Source: Viola odorata
Taxonomy: Eukaryota > Streptophyta > Magnoliopsida > Malpighiales > Violaceae
NCBI GenBank assembly: GCA_963691705.1
Contig: OY829537.1
Coordinates: forward strand, 59,682,304 to 59,746,303
Reading direction: 5' to 3'
Length of the DNA: 64,000 nucleotides
A model generated the notes under the pieces. The model saw only the letters and a list, made by a program, of their open reading frames with translations, ran no database searches and was not told where the DNA came from. Positions 20,546 to 32,738 of the stretch are shown here, piece by piece (position 1 is the first letter of the stretch; every line of letters begins with the position of its first letter). Position numbers and translations under genes: made by a program.

Positions 20546-21840
20546 ATGAGTACGTCTAGGATACCCAAGGGTACTCAGTGGCCTCTGGCCACAAATAGGT
20601 CTTCGAAGGGTCTCCAGCGGCCCATAGATTTAGAAATTGAGAGAACACCTAGTGTTTTTGTTGATGAAATGGTATTGGAGGCAGAGTTGGAGGAAAATGG
20701 TATCTTTTTCCCTCCTGGTTACTCCGTCAAAATTCCTGATGTTGGTCATCGGCTTCATGACCCTCTATCAGGGAGCGATAGGATGGCATATTTTAATATG
20801 TTTCTTTACGGTTTTCGCTTTCCCATTCACGAAGCGGTGAAAGGATTATTGCTTCGTTATGACATTAAGCCGGCTCAGATTACGCCTCCCTCCTGGTGCG
20901 GGATTCATGCTTTCATTCGTGCTTGCGAGTTGCGGGGTATCTTTATCCTGTGTGTCAATTTATTCCGTAAGTTCTTTAGTTTCAAGTGCCGCAACTGTGT
21001 GGTGAATATCACCCCGAGGTGGAATGACGCGTTAGTGCAGTCATTCTGGCAGAAATTCCAGGGCTTTGAAGAGATTGTGGCTGATTGGAAGAGTGGTTTC
21101 TTCATCGTGAAATTGCCTTTTCGCCCTTGGCCTAGGGGTTTCAATTGGTGTCTTGATGATTCCATTTGGACAAACCCGTCGGTAATATCCAAGGAAGAAC
21201 ATCGGCAAATGAACATGCTGTTGGAACTGAGCTCGTCCTTTCGCATTCGAGAGTTTACCTTGTACAAGCTTATAGAGGAGTGTACTATAAGTAAGTTTCT
21301 TTTCTCCCATTATCGCTTTGGCTTATTCACTGTTCTGATATGTCTTGTTGACAGGTGACGCTGGAAATCAATCGTCGAGTGATAAGGACGTTCCTCTGAA
21401 CGTGAAGCCGCTTCAATCACTGCCGCCTTCTCCTCCGCCTGAGAGTTCCAGTCGCCCTGCCGCTCCACCGAAGAGAAAAAAAATCAAGACAGTTACCAGG
21501 CTCGATATTTCTGACCGGGCCTCTCACTTCCTCGAGAGGTGGTTACCTATTAGGAACAGAGGAGCGACTCCTAACCGTCCTAAGGCTGAAGTAACCGACA
21601 GTGGTAGCGAGGACATGGATACTAACTCTAGGCTTCGTCATGCTTCCGCATGCTGAATTACTTTCTCGATATCCATGGCGACAAGGTTCGAGGTGGAAAG
21701 ACATGGCAATACGAGCCTTCGCCGCCGGATTCCCAGACTATTACCATAGCGAGGCTTTCGATCCTGCCAAGATAGTTGATTACGCCTTTGAGAAATTGAG
21801 GGACATAGATGTCGAGGGCAATAAAGGAGTTCTTTCGTGA
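20546..21840 (+). pseudogene. T2 antisense gene A, exon 2 internally deleted
   Basis: Exon 1 (20,546-21,290) is open from MSTSRIPKG and carries the family domain (AYFNMFLYGFRFPIHEAV, PPSWCGIHAFIRACE, VNITPRWND, FWQKFQGFEE). The intron is 21,291-21,354 (GTAAGT...ACAG, 64 bp). Exon 2 starts at 21,355 with the shared PLNVKPLQSLPPSPPPE linker and runs to a stop at 21,654-21,656. Compared with T1 about 1 kb of the linker and coiled coil is missing. The last piece (about 21,690-21,840) again matches the C-terminus (FDPAKIVDYAFEKL). Function is unknown. Confidence 0.7.
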
Positions 21841-22037
21841 TTAGCGTAAGGCAACGCTTGAGCGTGCTTTATTTTTCTTCAAACATTGGTTTCATTTGGC
21901 TTGTAATAATTGATAATGCTTGCATAATACCGACTGTCATTCCACTCCGGATAATAATTAATTTACTTCTTGGCGTTATCTTGATGGTTAAGTCATCATG
22001 CTTGTCCTCTTTTTGATAAAGTGATTCTGCTTTTCGG
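21841..22037 (+). other. T2 spacer between genes A and B
   Basis: AT-rich 3' flank; nothing recognisable apart from the promoter blocks that follow. Confidence 0.4.
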
Positions 22038-22251
22038 AGCATTTAATGCTTAGGATCCCCTCATTAATGTGAGTGAGGGATCAGGATGGTTCAGAGACAC
22101 GTGTCTACTCATTAGGACGCTAGGGCTAGTGTGATTTGATAGAATCAAAGTGTCTTCTCGCTTTTCTAGGGTTGTACTCATTGCTCACGCCTGTCACGCG
22201 CGTGACGACTGTTCCAGCAGTCGTTTCACTTGGCCCCTTAGGGTTATAAAA
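22038..22251 (+). promoter_or_regulatory. T2 gene B promoter: palindrome, CACGTG box and TATA box
   Basis: AGCATTTAATGCTT at 22,038-22,051, CACGTG at 22,098-22,103, and GGGTTATAAAACCCAA with the TATA core at 22,244-22,251. The order is the same as upstream of T1 and T3 gene B, and surrounding bases are less conserved than these blocks. Confidence 0.65.
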
Positions 22252-22422
22252 CCCAACACTTATTTCTTTTTTCCACTTTTGATAATCTATTTTCTCTGTA
22301 TCTTCTCGAATCGTCTTGCATTTCTACTTTTCATCTCCTAGGTACTTCGATTTCCTTCTCAAAAAGGTATTTCTTTATTTCCCTTTGCTGTCTTCTTCAT
22401 CTTTTCGTTTTCTTTTTCCACT

Positions 22423-24740
22423 ATGGGTAAAAGAAAAACTTGTGCTTCTGGGTCTAAATCGATTGATGAGGAAAAATTAGATATTATAGCTAGTACTATT
22501 ACTTCTCCGACCATCCTTCATAAATATTTAACCGATCACGGTGCTAACATCCCTGAGGGCTTCAAGGTTTCTGTTGCCCTTGAGTCTCTACGCCTGAACA
22601 ACGTTCTGACCGGCAAACGCAGAATCTTGTATGCCCCGATGTTTCGCTACGGTTTCCGATTTCCGGTTGACCCTTTTATCCAAGAGTTGCTCACTTCTCT
22701 TGATCTGAGCCCTGTTCAATTAGCTCCAAATGCCTACTGCGGCGTTTATGCATTTCTAGAACTCTGTAAGTACAAGGGAATTACGTCTCCTTCCCTTGCA
22801 TTACTCAAGTCTTTGTTTCGGCTGTATAACCGTCGGGGTGTGATAGCGATATCACCCCGTTATGATGATGATTCCCTTAAGAACTTCACCTGGAAACTTC
22901 TTCATTTAGAGTCTTCCATCAAAAAATAGAAATGGCAATTTTTTATTGTCGAGACTCCCGAGCTCCCGGATCCATGGTGGCGGTCTGGTTTCAACCAAGG
23001 CGTTAAGGACAGTGCTTGGCGCCAGGAGGCTCTTAACGAGACAGAGCAAAACTGGTTTGACAAGTTACTCAAATTGGAAATCAGCGTTCACACCCGCCTT
23101 CTGGCCTGCGGGGCCGATATCCGAGCCTGCGTTAAACGTGAGTATCGCGTCATTTTTTGATTTTCAATATTGGTACTAACGCTAACGCTGTCTTGTGCTT
23201 TTGCAGTGACTGATCCAAAGTACATTCCCGAGAGTGTTAGGAGGCGCTTAAAAAGGCTTCAACAAAGAGAGGAGGTTGAGCAAACGGCCGTGGCTGTCGA
23301 TATCGCCACCACTCCAGTTGTTCCACCTATTACTATTTTGATTCCTCCCCAAACATCTTCTACTTCGGTTGATGGGGAAACCGACACCATTCCTGTTGGT
23401 ATTCCTGTCATATCAATCACTGCTCTTCCTGTTCAGCCAACCGCCTCTAAGGCTTCAAAGGGAAAAATGAAAAGGAAAACAAGGAGCTATTTTTCAATGC
23501 CTTTCTGTATTTTCTTTTGTTTTTCATAACTTGTGATTGTTTTTCTTCATAAGATACTTCTGGTGCCTCTACCCCTAAGCTACCGCCGGGCAATATGGAT
23601 TTGAGGCATATCCTGGGCCAATCGAGGAAGAGGCAGAGGCCCGATGGAGAAGGTACAAGTCTGTCATCGAGTCAAGTTGACGTCGGGGAGAGGCCTCAAA
23701 CCGTCATTGATTCTTCAGCACCTCCCCCGGACCAGGCCACTAACATTTTTGGGAACATGGCCGCTCCTGGGCCTTTTGAGACTTCTCCACCTTCGTTTGG
23801 TTCGGAGGTTCCTCGTTTTTCTTCCAACTTGGTCTACAATGACGACTTGTCAGGCTTCTCCTTCTATCAACCCCATGACACTTTTGGGCCCTAGGGGGGT
23901 TCCTCTACTAACCAGCCTCCCTCTCCTAACCATCCTCCCTCTCCTGCCGCCGTGGTCTTTGTTCCTTCTGATGCTTCCATGCTTAAACGCTTTATGGAGG
24001 GAACGGTAGTGTCCAACCTATTGGCCGATGTAAGCTCAATTAACGTTGTTGGGCCCATTACTCATCAAGTGGACCTGACTACGCTACGTAGTTCAGAAAT
24101 CGCGGCCATCGGGGGCGATAACTCCGCTGTCGCCGCTCATATGCTAACATCTCCCGAAAAACGAAGCACTTTTGCCGCTGAGGGAGACAGAGAGCAAGTT
24201 GACTTGCTGCGTTCTAACCTTTTTACCGGTCTCCTTCGGTTTCATCATTATACAGAACGCGTGTCACAAAAGACGGTTGCCCTTGCCGCTTCCGCGGATA
24301 AACTTTCAAAGGAGCAAGAAGAGAAGCAGAGATTGCTGGAAGAGCGAGAAGGATGTATAAGGGCCATGGAAGCGGCCAAAGTGGAGGCAAAAGAGGCGAA
24401 GCAACAGTTGGCCGCTTCTAACGCCGCTCTGTCAGCTGAACAGTCGAAAAGTATCGCCCTTGAGGGAGAAAAAGCAGCCCTGGTGGAAGAGAGGGCAGCC
24501 TTGGCAGGAGAGAAGGCGACACTTGAGAAAGAGACATCAGTCTAGTGTCAGTGGTATATTGAAAGGACTGCTGACATCATGGCTGACTGCTTTGTGGAGA
24601 TTCATGGAGAAGAATTTTACAAAGGTGACACCGTTTCTGACGCCTTTTTGTGAAATTCTGCTGATCTTAATGACGAGGGCTTTCGCTTAGCCAGATCGAA
24701 TGGCTACCAAGGGCGGGAGAGTTTAGGGAACCAGTTGTAG
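22423..24740 (+). pseudogene. T2 antisense gene B, PF04195-like coiled-coil protein
   Basis: Start MGKRKTCASGSKS at 22,423. Exon 1 (22,423-23,137) has the conserved domain (YAPMFRYGFRFPVDPF, PNAYCGVYAFLELCKYKGI, FTWKLLHLE, WWRSGFNQGV) with one stop at 22,927-22,929. Intron 1 (23,138-23,206, GTGAGT...TGCAG) contains TACTAAC at about 23,173-23,179, a textbook branch point. Exon 2 starts VTDPKYIPESVRRRLKRLQ, with basic KGKMKRKTRS before a second intron whose ends are unclear (about 23,490-23,555). Exon 3 carries MDLRHILGQSRKRQRPDGEG and a strong coiled coil (about 24,290-24,540). Further stops lie at 23,892, 24,543 and about 24,651, with the family C-terminus ending at 24,738-24,740. Function is unknown. 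Bases 24,741-25,374 are spacer with no gene seen. Confidence 0.72.
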
Positions 24741-25374
24741 GCAGGGTATTATCGCCCCTTCTTTTTTGTGAGGATTAAGCGTTATCCACTTTTTGTTCAT
24801 CCTTTGTATATTTTTGCGACGCTTCGTGGGTGTTTAAACAATAGCACATCTATGGTATTGGTTTCCTTTGTTGTTGATTTTCTTTTCTGTATTTCTTTTT
24901 CTTCGAATTTCTCGTAGCACGGCCATCGCGCCATTATCATCCTGATTATGCTGACGGGCTTTGCCAGGTTCAACTTAACCATTGCTCGGCCTCATCATAG
25001 ATGACACTCCTCTAAAAAGAAGTATCTTTCCCACGATCAAAAGAGATGACGAATAGGGTCTTTAGGCCCTATTCCTCAAATCATGTAAAAATTAGCACAA
25101 TTGGCCTCACGTCAATTTTGTTGACGGGTTGCGCAATCCTGCTATCGCCTCGAGCGTCACCATCTCCGTCAGTCAGAGATATCCTGCACACTCTCGATTA
25201 ATATTTATTAGTAAGAGATATGCGACAACAGACATGGGTTTCCCGTAGGAGCCAATCCGCTGCCATTCTAGGGTACAGGTGTCGCTCATTATCGCATTCT
25301 CAACCAGCTCACTTCACCAGGGATTCCGCATCTGGTTACTCGCTGGGATTTCGTGATTCTTCATGTTTCCACAC

Positions 25375-25890
25375 TACCACGATCGGCCGGAAAGTGCCTC
25401 TTCTTAGTGAGTCGTCTGATCAGGACAGGCCATCACAAGGTTAGGACTTTTTACTTTTGGGCGTTGTCCTCGCATCCCTGAATCGTGCCCTCACTTAGTG
25501 AGCCGTCTATATTAACCCGGTCACAAGGATAGGATTTTCACTTCCAAGATGGAGTTACTATTTCCCTAGGGTGTGCCTCTCCTTAACGAGCCGTCTCCAC
25601 GAGAACGGTTGGCATAAGGATTGGGCTTTCACTTCCAGGGATACCGGGGCGTGCCTCATCTTAGTGGGTCGCCTATATTAGCGCGGTTTACCAAAAGGAA
25701 GGGACTTTTCACCCCCGGGGGAGTCGGGACGTGCCTCGTCTTATGGCCCACACGTGGCTACCACAAGGATATGACTTTTCACTCCCGACGCTAAATATTA
25801 GGTGTGCCAAGGAGTGTCCTCACTTAGTGAGTCATCTAATCAGGACTGACCATCACAAGGATAGGACTTTTCACTCCTAGCAACCTCTTT
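25375..25890. repeat. T2 minisatellite between gene B and pol
   Basis: Six degenerate units of about 60-95 bp. Variants of AGGATAGGACTTTTCAC lie near 25,437, 25,521, 25,615, 25,701, 25,767 and 25,857, each with a CACTTAGTGAG or CTTAGTGRG word. It is homologous to the T1 and T3 arrays. Confidence 0.85.
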
Positions 25891-26042
25891 TTTGTTTTTC
25901 TTTCATCGTCTGCACACACACAGAGCCGCAAAACACAAGAAAGCTCACTATTTGAGCGTTAGCATGGGTTAGGGCTAGCATTAATGAAAGGTGCAGAGAT
26001 AAATCAAAATCTAGCATGATATAATTTCAAACGAGCAATATT

Positions 26043-26243
26043 CTAGGAGTTAGGCAAGGAGGTACCATCGAGTGTCTCCAGATGATACGCTCCTCTCCCA
26101 ACACTACGGGTAACGCGGTACGACCCTTCCCAGTTCGGGCTGAGCTTCCCCCGGTGTTTACCGGTTGCTCGCTTATCCCTGAGTACCAGGTCGCCTGCTT
26201 TCAGCAGTCGTTCATTGACGTGCCTATTGTGATAACGCGCCAT
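26043..26243 (-). pseudogene. pol: T2 integrase C-terminal domain
   Basis: MARYHNRHVNERLLKAGDLVLRDKR and KLSPNWEGSYRV match T1 and T3. It ends at 26,043 with LPNS, shorter than the others because of a stop. The upstream part (26,244-26,362) is out of frame. Confidence 0.85.
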
Positions 26244-26362
26244 CTTCTATTTGTAGTGTAATATTTTCAGAAGAGCTTCCTCTTGCAATTTCGGCAGCGT
26301 GTCAAGGTTTGCCCGCAACCTTCCCTCATTCAGCTCTTCTCTGAAATAGGCCACTCGTAGGC

Positions 26363-26794
26363 TCATAGTACCGATCTCCACGGGCGTGACGGCCTCAGTA
26401 CGGAAAGCAGTGTGAATGGTGTCTCTCCTATGCTAGTTTTCGTGGTCATGCGGTATGCCCACATCACATACGGTAGCACATCTGCCCACTTCTTTTTGGA
26501 TCCTTCTAGGTTCTTCTTAACATCGTTAAGGATGGTCCGGTTCGTCACCTCTGCCTGACCATTGGTCTGCGGATGAGCCACGGAAGAGAAGCTTTGCTCG
26601 ATTTCGAACTCCACGCATTGGTCTCTGAAGAATTGGCTGGTGAATTGTGTTCCGTTATCACTAACTAGCACACGGGGTACGCCGAATCGCATGATAACTT
26701 GATGTTTCAAGAAACGCCAGATTTTCTCTGTCGTGATGTTGGCAACCGCCTCAGCTTCTGCCCATTTGGTAAAATAGTCTACCGCCACAACCAC
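26363..26794 (-). pseudogene. pol: T2 integrase catalytic core
   Basis: VAVDYFTKWAEAEAV (Asp), VSDNGTQFTSQFF (Asp) and [13 protein letters not shown] (Glu) give the DDE core. The frame shifts near 26,400 (FTLLSVLRPSRP), so the C-terminal domain follows in another frame. A stop or shift also separates it from the zinc region to the right. Confidence 0.9.
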
Positions 26795-26920
26795 AAACTT
26801 TAACTGAGACCTCGCCTTTGGAAACGGTCCTAGGATATCAATTCCCCAATTCGCAAAAGGACAAGGAGCGATGATGTCATAAATTTGTGTGGCATGTTAT
26901 CAAGGAATCTTGGAGAATTC

Positions 26921-28609
26921 CTAACACTTTTGGCAAGTTCGCACGTAATTATGGCAGTCTTTCTGGATAGTAGGCCAGTAGAACCCCGATCTAAAGACCT
27001 GCGCAGCCAGGGTGCCGCTGGACGCGTGCATACCGCAAATTCCTTCGTGGATTTCGCGGAGGGTATGAAGGCCTTCTTGTTCCGTTATGCACCTGGCAGC
27101 CGGGTGAGAGAAACATCTCCACATGAGCTCCCCGTTAAAGTACGTGCACCGCGTCGCTTGCTTTAGCAATTTCTTTTTCTCAGCATTATCTGCTGGTAGC
27201 TCATCATGTTTCAAGTATTTTATGACGGGAATTCTCCAGTCATTTTCACTTTCTTCTACGCAGAGCGTCGCCTGTTCTTCCATAAAGGAAGGTACGGGTA
27301 TCTCTCGGTAGTACACCCCTTTTGGTATGGACGCTTCTAGGTTTGCCGCGAGTTTGGCGAGGTTATCCGCCTCAGTGTTATCCTCTCGAGGAATGTGCTC
27401 AAAGCTGACTTGTATGCCACTTTTCTTTATTTCTATCAACTCGTGTTTCACTTTGGCAAGGTATTGCACCATGATGGACTCCCTAGCTTCAGAGTGTCCC
27501 AGAACTTGGTCTATTATCAGCTTGGAGTCTCCACAGATTTTCAACCGCAGGTCTCCCAACCTCCCTGAGTCACGTATTCCTTTTATGGAGAAGTTTTTCC
27601 CTATCCTAAGCCCGGCTAATAGTGCTTCGTATTCTGTAGCGTTATTGGACAACGGCTGCAGGATTCGGATGACATATCGCACATGGATGCCGTGAGGCCC
27701 ACTCATGAAGATTCCAGCCCTGGCAAGCTCTTGATTTTTGGCGCCGTCCACGTGGATGACCCACAGGTCGGTGTAGGTTTCAGGGAAGGGGAGGTCCAAC
27801 TCCTCTTTTTCTTTTTCAGTCAACTCCGTCATTGGATCTGGCGTAAAGGTGCATTCCGCGATAAAGTCCGCCAGAATTTGAGCCTTCACAGTCGGTCGGG
27901 ATCTGTAGTGCAATCCATATTGTTGAAGCTCGATGGCCCAAATCAGCATTCTCCCCAAGGATTCGGGCTTCCGAAATATCCTTTTTAAAGGTTGATCCGT
28001 AAGCACGATGACGGTATGAGCTTGAAAATATCGACTTATTTTCCGCGTAGCTTGTATCAATGCAAACGCTATTTTTTCAATACAAGCATATCTCAGCTCG
28101 GCGGCTTTCAAGATGTGACTTACGAAGTATACAGGGCGGTGTATGTGATTGTCATCTCGCACAAGGACCGCGCTGACCACTTCGTCAGCAACCCCGAGGT
28201 AGAGGTACAGGATATCGCCAGGCTCCGGTCTTGTCAACACCAAGTCAGACGATAGATAGGCCTTCAGGCCTGCAAACGCCTCTTCGCATTTTGTTGTCCA
28301 TCTGAAGATGGTTTTTTTGCGTATAACTTTGAAAAAGGGGAGGCACCTCTCGCCTTGCTTAGAAATAAACCATCCCAGAGTGATAACACGCCCTGTTAGC
28401 TTCTGTATCTCTTTTACAGTTCGAAGGGATATCATATCTTGGATGGCTTTAATTTTTGAAGGGTTGGGTTGGATCCCCTTTTGACTGACCACGTAACCCA
28501 AAAATTTACCCATTTGAAAGGCAAACATGCACTTTCGAGGGTTCAGCTTCATTTGGTATCGCCTCATTACTTCAAAGACTTCCGCCAGATCGGATAGGTG
28601 GTCCTTCAA
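26921..28609 (-). pseudogene. pol: T2 RT tail, two RNase H domains, integrase zinc domain
   Basis: 562 residues. RT thumb (GKFLGYVVSQKGI), degenerate first RNase H (the TDAS position reads YLGV), then archaeal-type RNase H (HVDGAKN, NNATEYEALLAGL, CGDSKLIIDQV, EADNLAKLA) and the integrase HH-CC region (LREIHEGI... CQKC). The layout is as in T1 and T3 and the frame is uninterrupted, the longest surviving piece of T2 pol. Confidence 0.92.
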
Positions 28610-28612
28610 GCT

Positions 28613-29553
28613 TCAGCTTTTGACCAGTATGTCATCGACATATGCCTCTATGTTTCGCTCAATCTGTTTTTCGAAGACTTGATTCGTCATTCGCTGGAAG
28701 GTGGCTCCAGCATTTTTCAACCCAAAAGGCATCGCCGTGTAGCAATAAGTGGCCTTCAGAGTGATGAAAGAAGTTTTCTCTTCATCCTCATTGGCCATGG
28801 GGATTTGGTGGTACCCCGAGTTTGCGTCCAGCGAGCTCAAATAAGCATACCCGGCAGCCTGGTCAACTTGCTGGTCAATCCGAGGAAGTGGGTAACAATC
28901 TTTAGGACAGGCGTCGTTCAAATCTGTGAAGTCGATGCACATACGCCACTCTCCGTTGGGCTTGGGAACTAAGACGGGGTTAGCTAACCATGTAGGATAT
29001 TGTACTTCCCGAATAAGCCCGCATCGAGAAGCTTTTATATTTCTTTGTCGACAGCAGTCGCTTTTTCTGTAGAGAAGGCACGTTGTTTCTGCTGAACTGG
29101 TTTTGCGTCAGGGTTGACATTAAGTCGATGCTCTGCTACCTCCCGCGAGATACCGGGCATGTCGGCCGGTTTCCATGCAAACTCGCCTTTCCATTTGTTC
29201 AATAACTGAGTTAACTGAAAAAATTTCTCTGGGCTGAGGTTATCGCTAACCAGGAATATGGCCCCGTCGACCCCATTAACTGGAACGTGAATCATCTTGT
29301 CCATAGGCTGAGTGCGTTTCTCATCATTTTGTTCATATGGATCCATCGTCACGCACACGTACCTATCGCAACTCTTCTGAGTCATGAGCAGGTAGCATTC
29401 AGCCGCTAACTTTTGATTACCCCGGATTGAGACCACACCGTCCCAAGAAGGATATTTCAACCTCAGATATTTTTGTGATATCACCGCTCCAAAAGAGTTG
29501 AGGAATGGCCGCCCCAATATGGCGTTATCAGGCAGATTTAGATCCACCACCAA
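28613..29553 (-). pseudogene. pol: T2 reverse transcriptase, broken
   Basis: Two open pieces. The first is 29,553-29,035 (protease-RT linker, LGRPFLNSFGAVISQKYL, FAWKPADMPGI). The second is 28,942-28,613 (MCIDFTDLNDACPKDCYPLPRIDQ, MPFGLKNAGATFQRM, catalytic YVDD). About 90 bp between them are out of frame. A stop at 28,613 separates RT from its tail. Confidence 0.9.
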
Positions 29554-30309
29554 GAATAGAAGCTCCTCTACTCCGATAATGGGTATCTTCCTTAAAATAT
29601 ACCGGCAAGGTGGTTACTCCAGTCACTGGGATGGGGACTCCGTCTACTCCGATAATGGGTTTTTTGCAGGGCGTAAGCTCGTTATCAGGACGCTTCATGA
29701 GATTGTAAGCTTCGAATGAGAATAGGTTCACGACACTTCCGTTATCAACAAGAGTCCTCCTAACTCCATGGCTGGCGATAATGGGCGTAACTACTAATGC
29801 ATCGTTGTGTGGATATACCATGCCCTTCTCATCCTCTTCAGAAAAGGATAATACCATGCGATCCAAGGTGCTTATCGCCTCACTTTTGATTGAAACACCT
29901 GCTCGCTTCCGCTTATCCCCTGCCGCGGGTGTCAGCTGTGCGGACTCGTCCAGATAAGGTGTGCCTCCAGCGATGATGTTAATGATGGGGACGTCTTCGT
30001 CATCAACCGTGAGCGTTTCCCTATCCCTTCCTGCAAGACCTGCGTCGTTGCCTAGGGCACGGGAAGGTGCCGGTCTGTCGTCGGCTACTCTATTTGTCGG
30101 GTTACTCTTAACCTCTTCTCGTATTTTGATGGTGAATTCTCCTAGATAGCCTTCTTCAACCAGGCACTCTATCGCCAATTTGAGCTCTCTACACACTTCC
30201 GTAGAGTGTCCCTTAGCTTTGTGAAATTTGCAGTAAGCATTTTCTCTTCTTCCCAAGGTTACCCCCGTTCTCACAGGGGCTGGATAACGGATGGGCAGGT
30301 TCCGCTGTT
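29528..30309 (-). pseudogene. gag-pol: T2 Gag C-terminus and protease, truncated at 30,309
   Basis: Knuckle-like motif (CKFHKAKGHSTEVC), linker and protease (LVDNGSVVNLFSFEAY). On the 5' side homology to T1 gag (LPIRYP) runs to about 30,309 and stops dead at the T3 junction, so the gag core and 5' LTR are absent. CTACTCCGATAATGGG occurs twice within 90 bp (near 29,569 and 29,643), once where T1 has unrelated bases. Confidence 0.85.
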
Positions 30310-31505
30310 ATCTCCAAGAACCGTTAAGGAAGTACAAAGACTAACAGGGCGCGTTATCGCCCTAGGGCGCTTTATTTCCAAACAAGGCGAGAAGTGTCTT
30401 CCTTTTTTCAAAGTCATACGCAAGAAAGCATCCTTTGGGTGGACCCCGGAATGTGAAGAGGCGTTTGTTAGCCTAAAAGATTACCTATCGTCCGATCTGC
30501 TGCTGACCAGGCCAGACCTAGGTGATACTTTATACCTATATCTCGGCGCTGCTGACGAAGTGGTCAGCGCCGTCCTCGTCCGCGACGATAGCCACATGCA
30601 CTGCCCCATGTATTTCGTGAGTCACGTTCTGAAAGATGCAGAGTTGCGATACGCCCGAATTGAGAAAATAGCGTACGCGCTAATACAGGCCACTCGAAAA
30701 ATGGACAGATACTTCCAGTCTTTTTTCCGTTATCGTACTTACAGATCAACTGCTGAAAAGGATATTTCGAAAGCCTGAATCCTCGGGAAGAATGCTAATC
30801 TGGGCTCTTGAACTCGAACAATACGGGCTGAGGTATCAGTCTCGGCCATCTGTAAAGGCTCAAATCTTGGCAGATTTTATAGCGGAATACACCTTTACGG
30901 AAGATCCATTAACAGACGTACCCGAAGAGGAATGGCGTGATTTGGATCTCCCATTCCCGGAGACTTATACGGACCTCTGGATCATTCATGTAGACGGGGC
31001 TAAAAATCAAGAATCGGTTGGAGCAGGAATCTTTATAAATGGGCCGAACGATATGCGAATACAATACGCTATCCGAATCCTGCAGCCATTATCCAATAAT
31101 GCGGCAGAATATGAGGCGTTACTAGCTGGACTCCAGATAGGGAGAAGCCTTTCATCTAAAGGTAGGCACGATACCGGCAGAACAGGAGACCTGCGTCTGA
31201 AAATTTGCGGTGATTCCAAACTAGTGATCGACCAGGTCTTAGGGCGCTCTCAAGCTCGGGAGCCCATCATGGTCTAGTATCTCACTAAAGTGATGCGGGA
31301 GCTATTAGAAATAAAGAGAGAAGGCATGGAAGTCAGTTTTGAGCACATTCCCGGAGAGGACAACGCCGAAGCTGACAACCTTGCCAAGCTGGCTGCAAAC
31401 CCAGAAGCATCCATACCCAAAGGCGTGTATTACCGAGAATTACCTATACCCTCCTTCATGGAAGAGCAAGCATCTTTGTGTGTGGAAGAACTCGAGAACG
31501 ACTAG
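30309..31505 (+). pseudogene. pol: T3 RT tail and two RNase H domains, broken
   Basis: It starts at the junction with SPRTVKEVQRLTGRV. First RNase H-like domain with the degenerate YLGA position, a frame break near 30,720-30,790, then the archaeal-type RNase H (HVDGAKN, NNAAEYEALLAGL, CGDSKLVIDQV, EADNLAKLA). A TAG at 31,275-31,277 (Gln position) and another stop at 31,503-31,505 interrupt it. An open frame 30,206-30,778 runs across the T2/T3 junction and fuses antisense T2 gag sequence to this domain; it is a by-product of the join. Confidence 0.9.
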
Positions 31506-32738
31506 CGAGTCCCCATAATCAAATACTTAAAACACGAAGAACTGCCTGAGAATATCGCTGAAAAGAAAAAAGTGCTGAGACAGGCAGCTCGCTGTACGTA
31601 TTATGACGGGGACCTAGTCCGAAGATGCTTTTCGCACCCAGCGGCCAAATGCATAACGGAACAAGAGGGTCTTCACACGCTACGCGAAATTCATGAAGGG
31701 ATATGAGGTATGCATGTATCGGGTGGCACCCTGGCTACACAAGTCTTCAGATCTGGATTCTATTGGCCCACTATACGGAAAGATTGCCACGACTATGTGC
31801 AAACCTGCCCGAAATGTCAGGAGTTCTCTAAAATTCCTCGACGTCCCGCCACTGAAATATCAGAGATCATCGCCCCTTGTCCTTTTGCTAAATGGGGGAT
31901 CGATATCTTGGGTCCGTTTCCAAAGGTAAGGTCCCAACTAAAATTTGTAATAGTGGCAGTGGACTACTTTACGAAGTGAGCGGAGGATGAAGCGGTCACC
32001 AACATCACGGTCGAAAAAACTTGGCGTTTCTTCAAGCACCAAGTTATCATGAGGTTTGGCGTACCTCGTATCCTAATCAGCGATAACGTGACACAGTTCA
32101 CCAGCGAATTCTTCAAAGACCAATGCTCGGAATTCAGGATAGAGCAACGATTCTCTTCCGTGGCTCACCCCCAAACCAATGGACAGGCAGAAGTGACAAA
32201 TCGGAGCATCCTTAGTGACATTAAGAAAAATCTGGAGGGGTCTAAAAAGAAATGGGCTGACGAGCTGCCATACGTGATGTGGGCGTACCGCATGACCGTT
32301 AAAACCAGTACGGGAGAAACACCTTTCGCATTGGCCTTCGGTACCGAGGCTGTTACGCAAGTAGAAATCGGGACCATGAGCCTACGAGTGGCCCACTTCC
32401 GAGAGGATCTGAATGAGGAAAGGTTACGAGCTAACCTGGACGCATTACCAGAGGTCCGAGTAGAAACCCTCCTGAAAACGAAACACTACAAACGAAAGAT
32501 GACCCGTTACCATAACAGGCGCGTCAAAGAACGGTTGCTAAAGGCAGGCGACCTGGTGCTCAAAGACAAACGAGCGGCTGGTCAACGTATGGGGAAGCTC
32601 AGCCCAAACTGGGATGGACCACATCGCGTTACCCAAGTTATCGGAAAAGGAGCCTATCATCTGGAGACGCTCGATGGTACTCCCCTATCTAACTCTTGGA
32701 ATATTGCTCGTTTGAAATTATATTATCCTAGACCTTGA
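31506..32738 (+). pseudogene. pol: T3 integrase, broken
   Basis: Zinc region (ITEQEGLHTLREIHEG, stop near 31,704, then CPKC), catalytic core (VAVDYFTK at the first Asp, stop at 31,977-31,979, [26 protein letters not shown]) and the C-terminal domain (LKAGDLVLKDKR, KLSPNWDGPHRV, LKLYYPRP). The last 229 residues (32,049-32,738) are open without a break. At least four stops occur in pol overall. Confidence 0.9.

Larger units (their letters stand above)
17663..30309 (-). mobile_element. T2: Tat-like LTR retrotransposon, 5' truncated
   Basis: A minus-strand element: 3' LTR 17,663-18,197, antisense genes D, C, A and B on the plus strand (19,063-24,740), minisatellite (25,375-25,890), pol (30,274-26,043). 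It stops inside gag at about 30,309, where T3 begins in the opposite orientation. It is more diverged from T1 and T3 than they are from each other. The left flank (CGGGG) does not match the right flank of T3 (ACAAA), so no target duplication supports joint insertion of T2 and T3. Confidence 0.9.
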
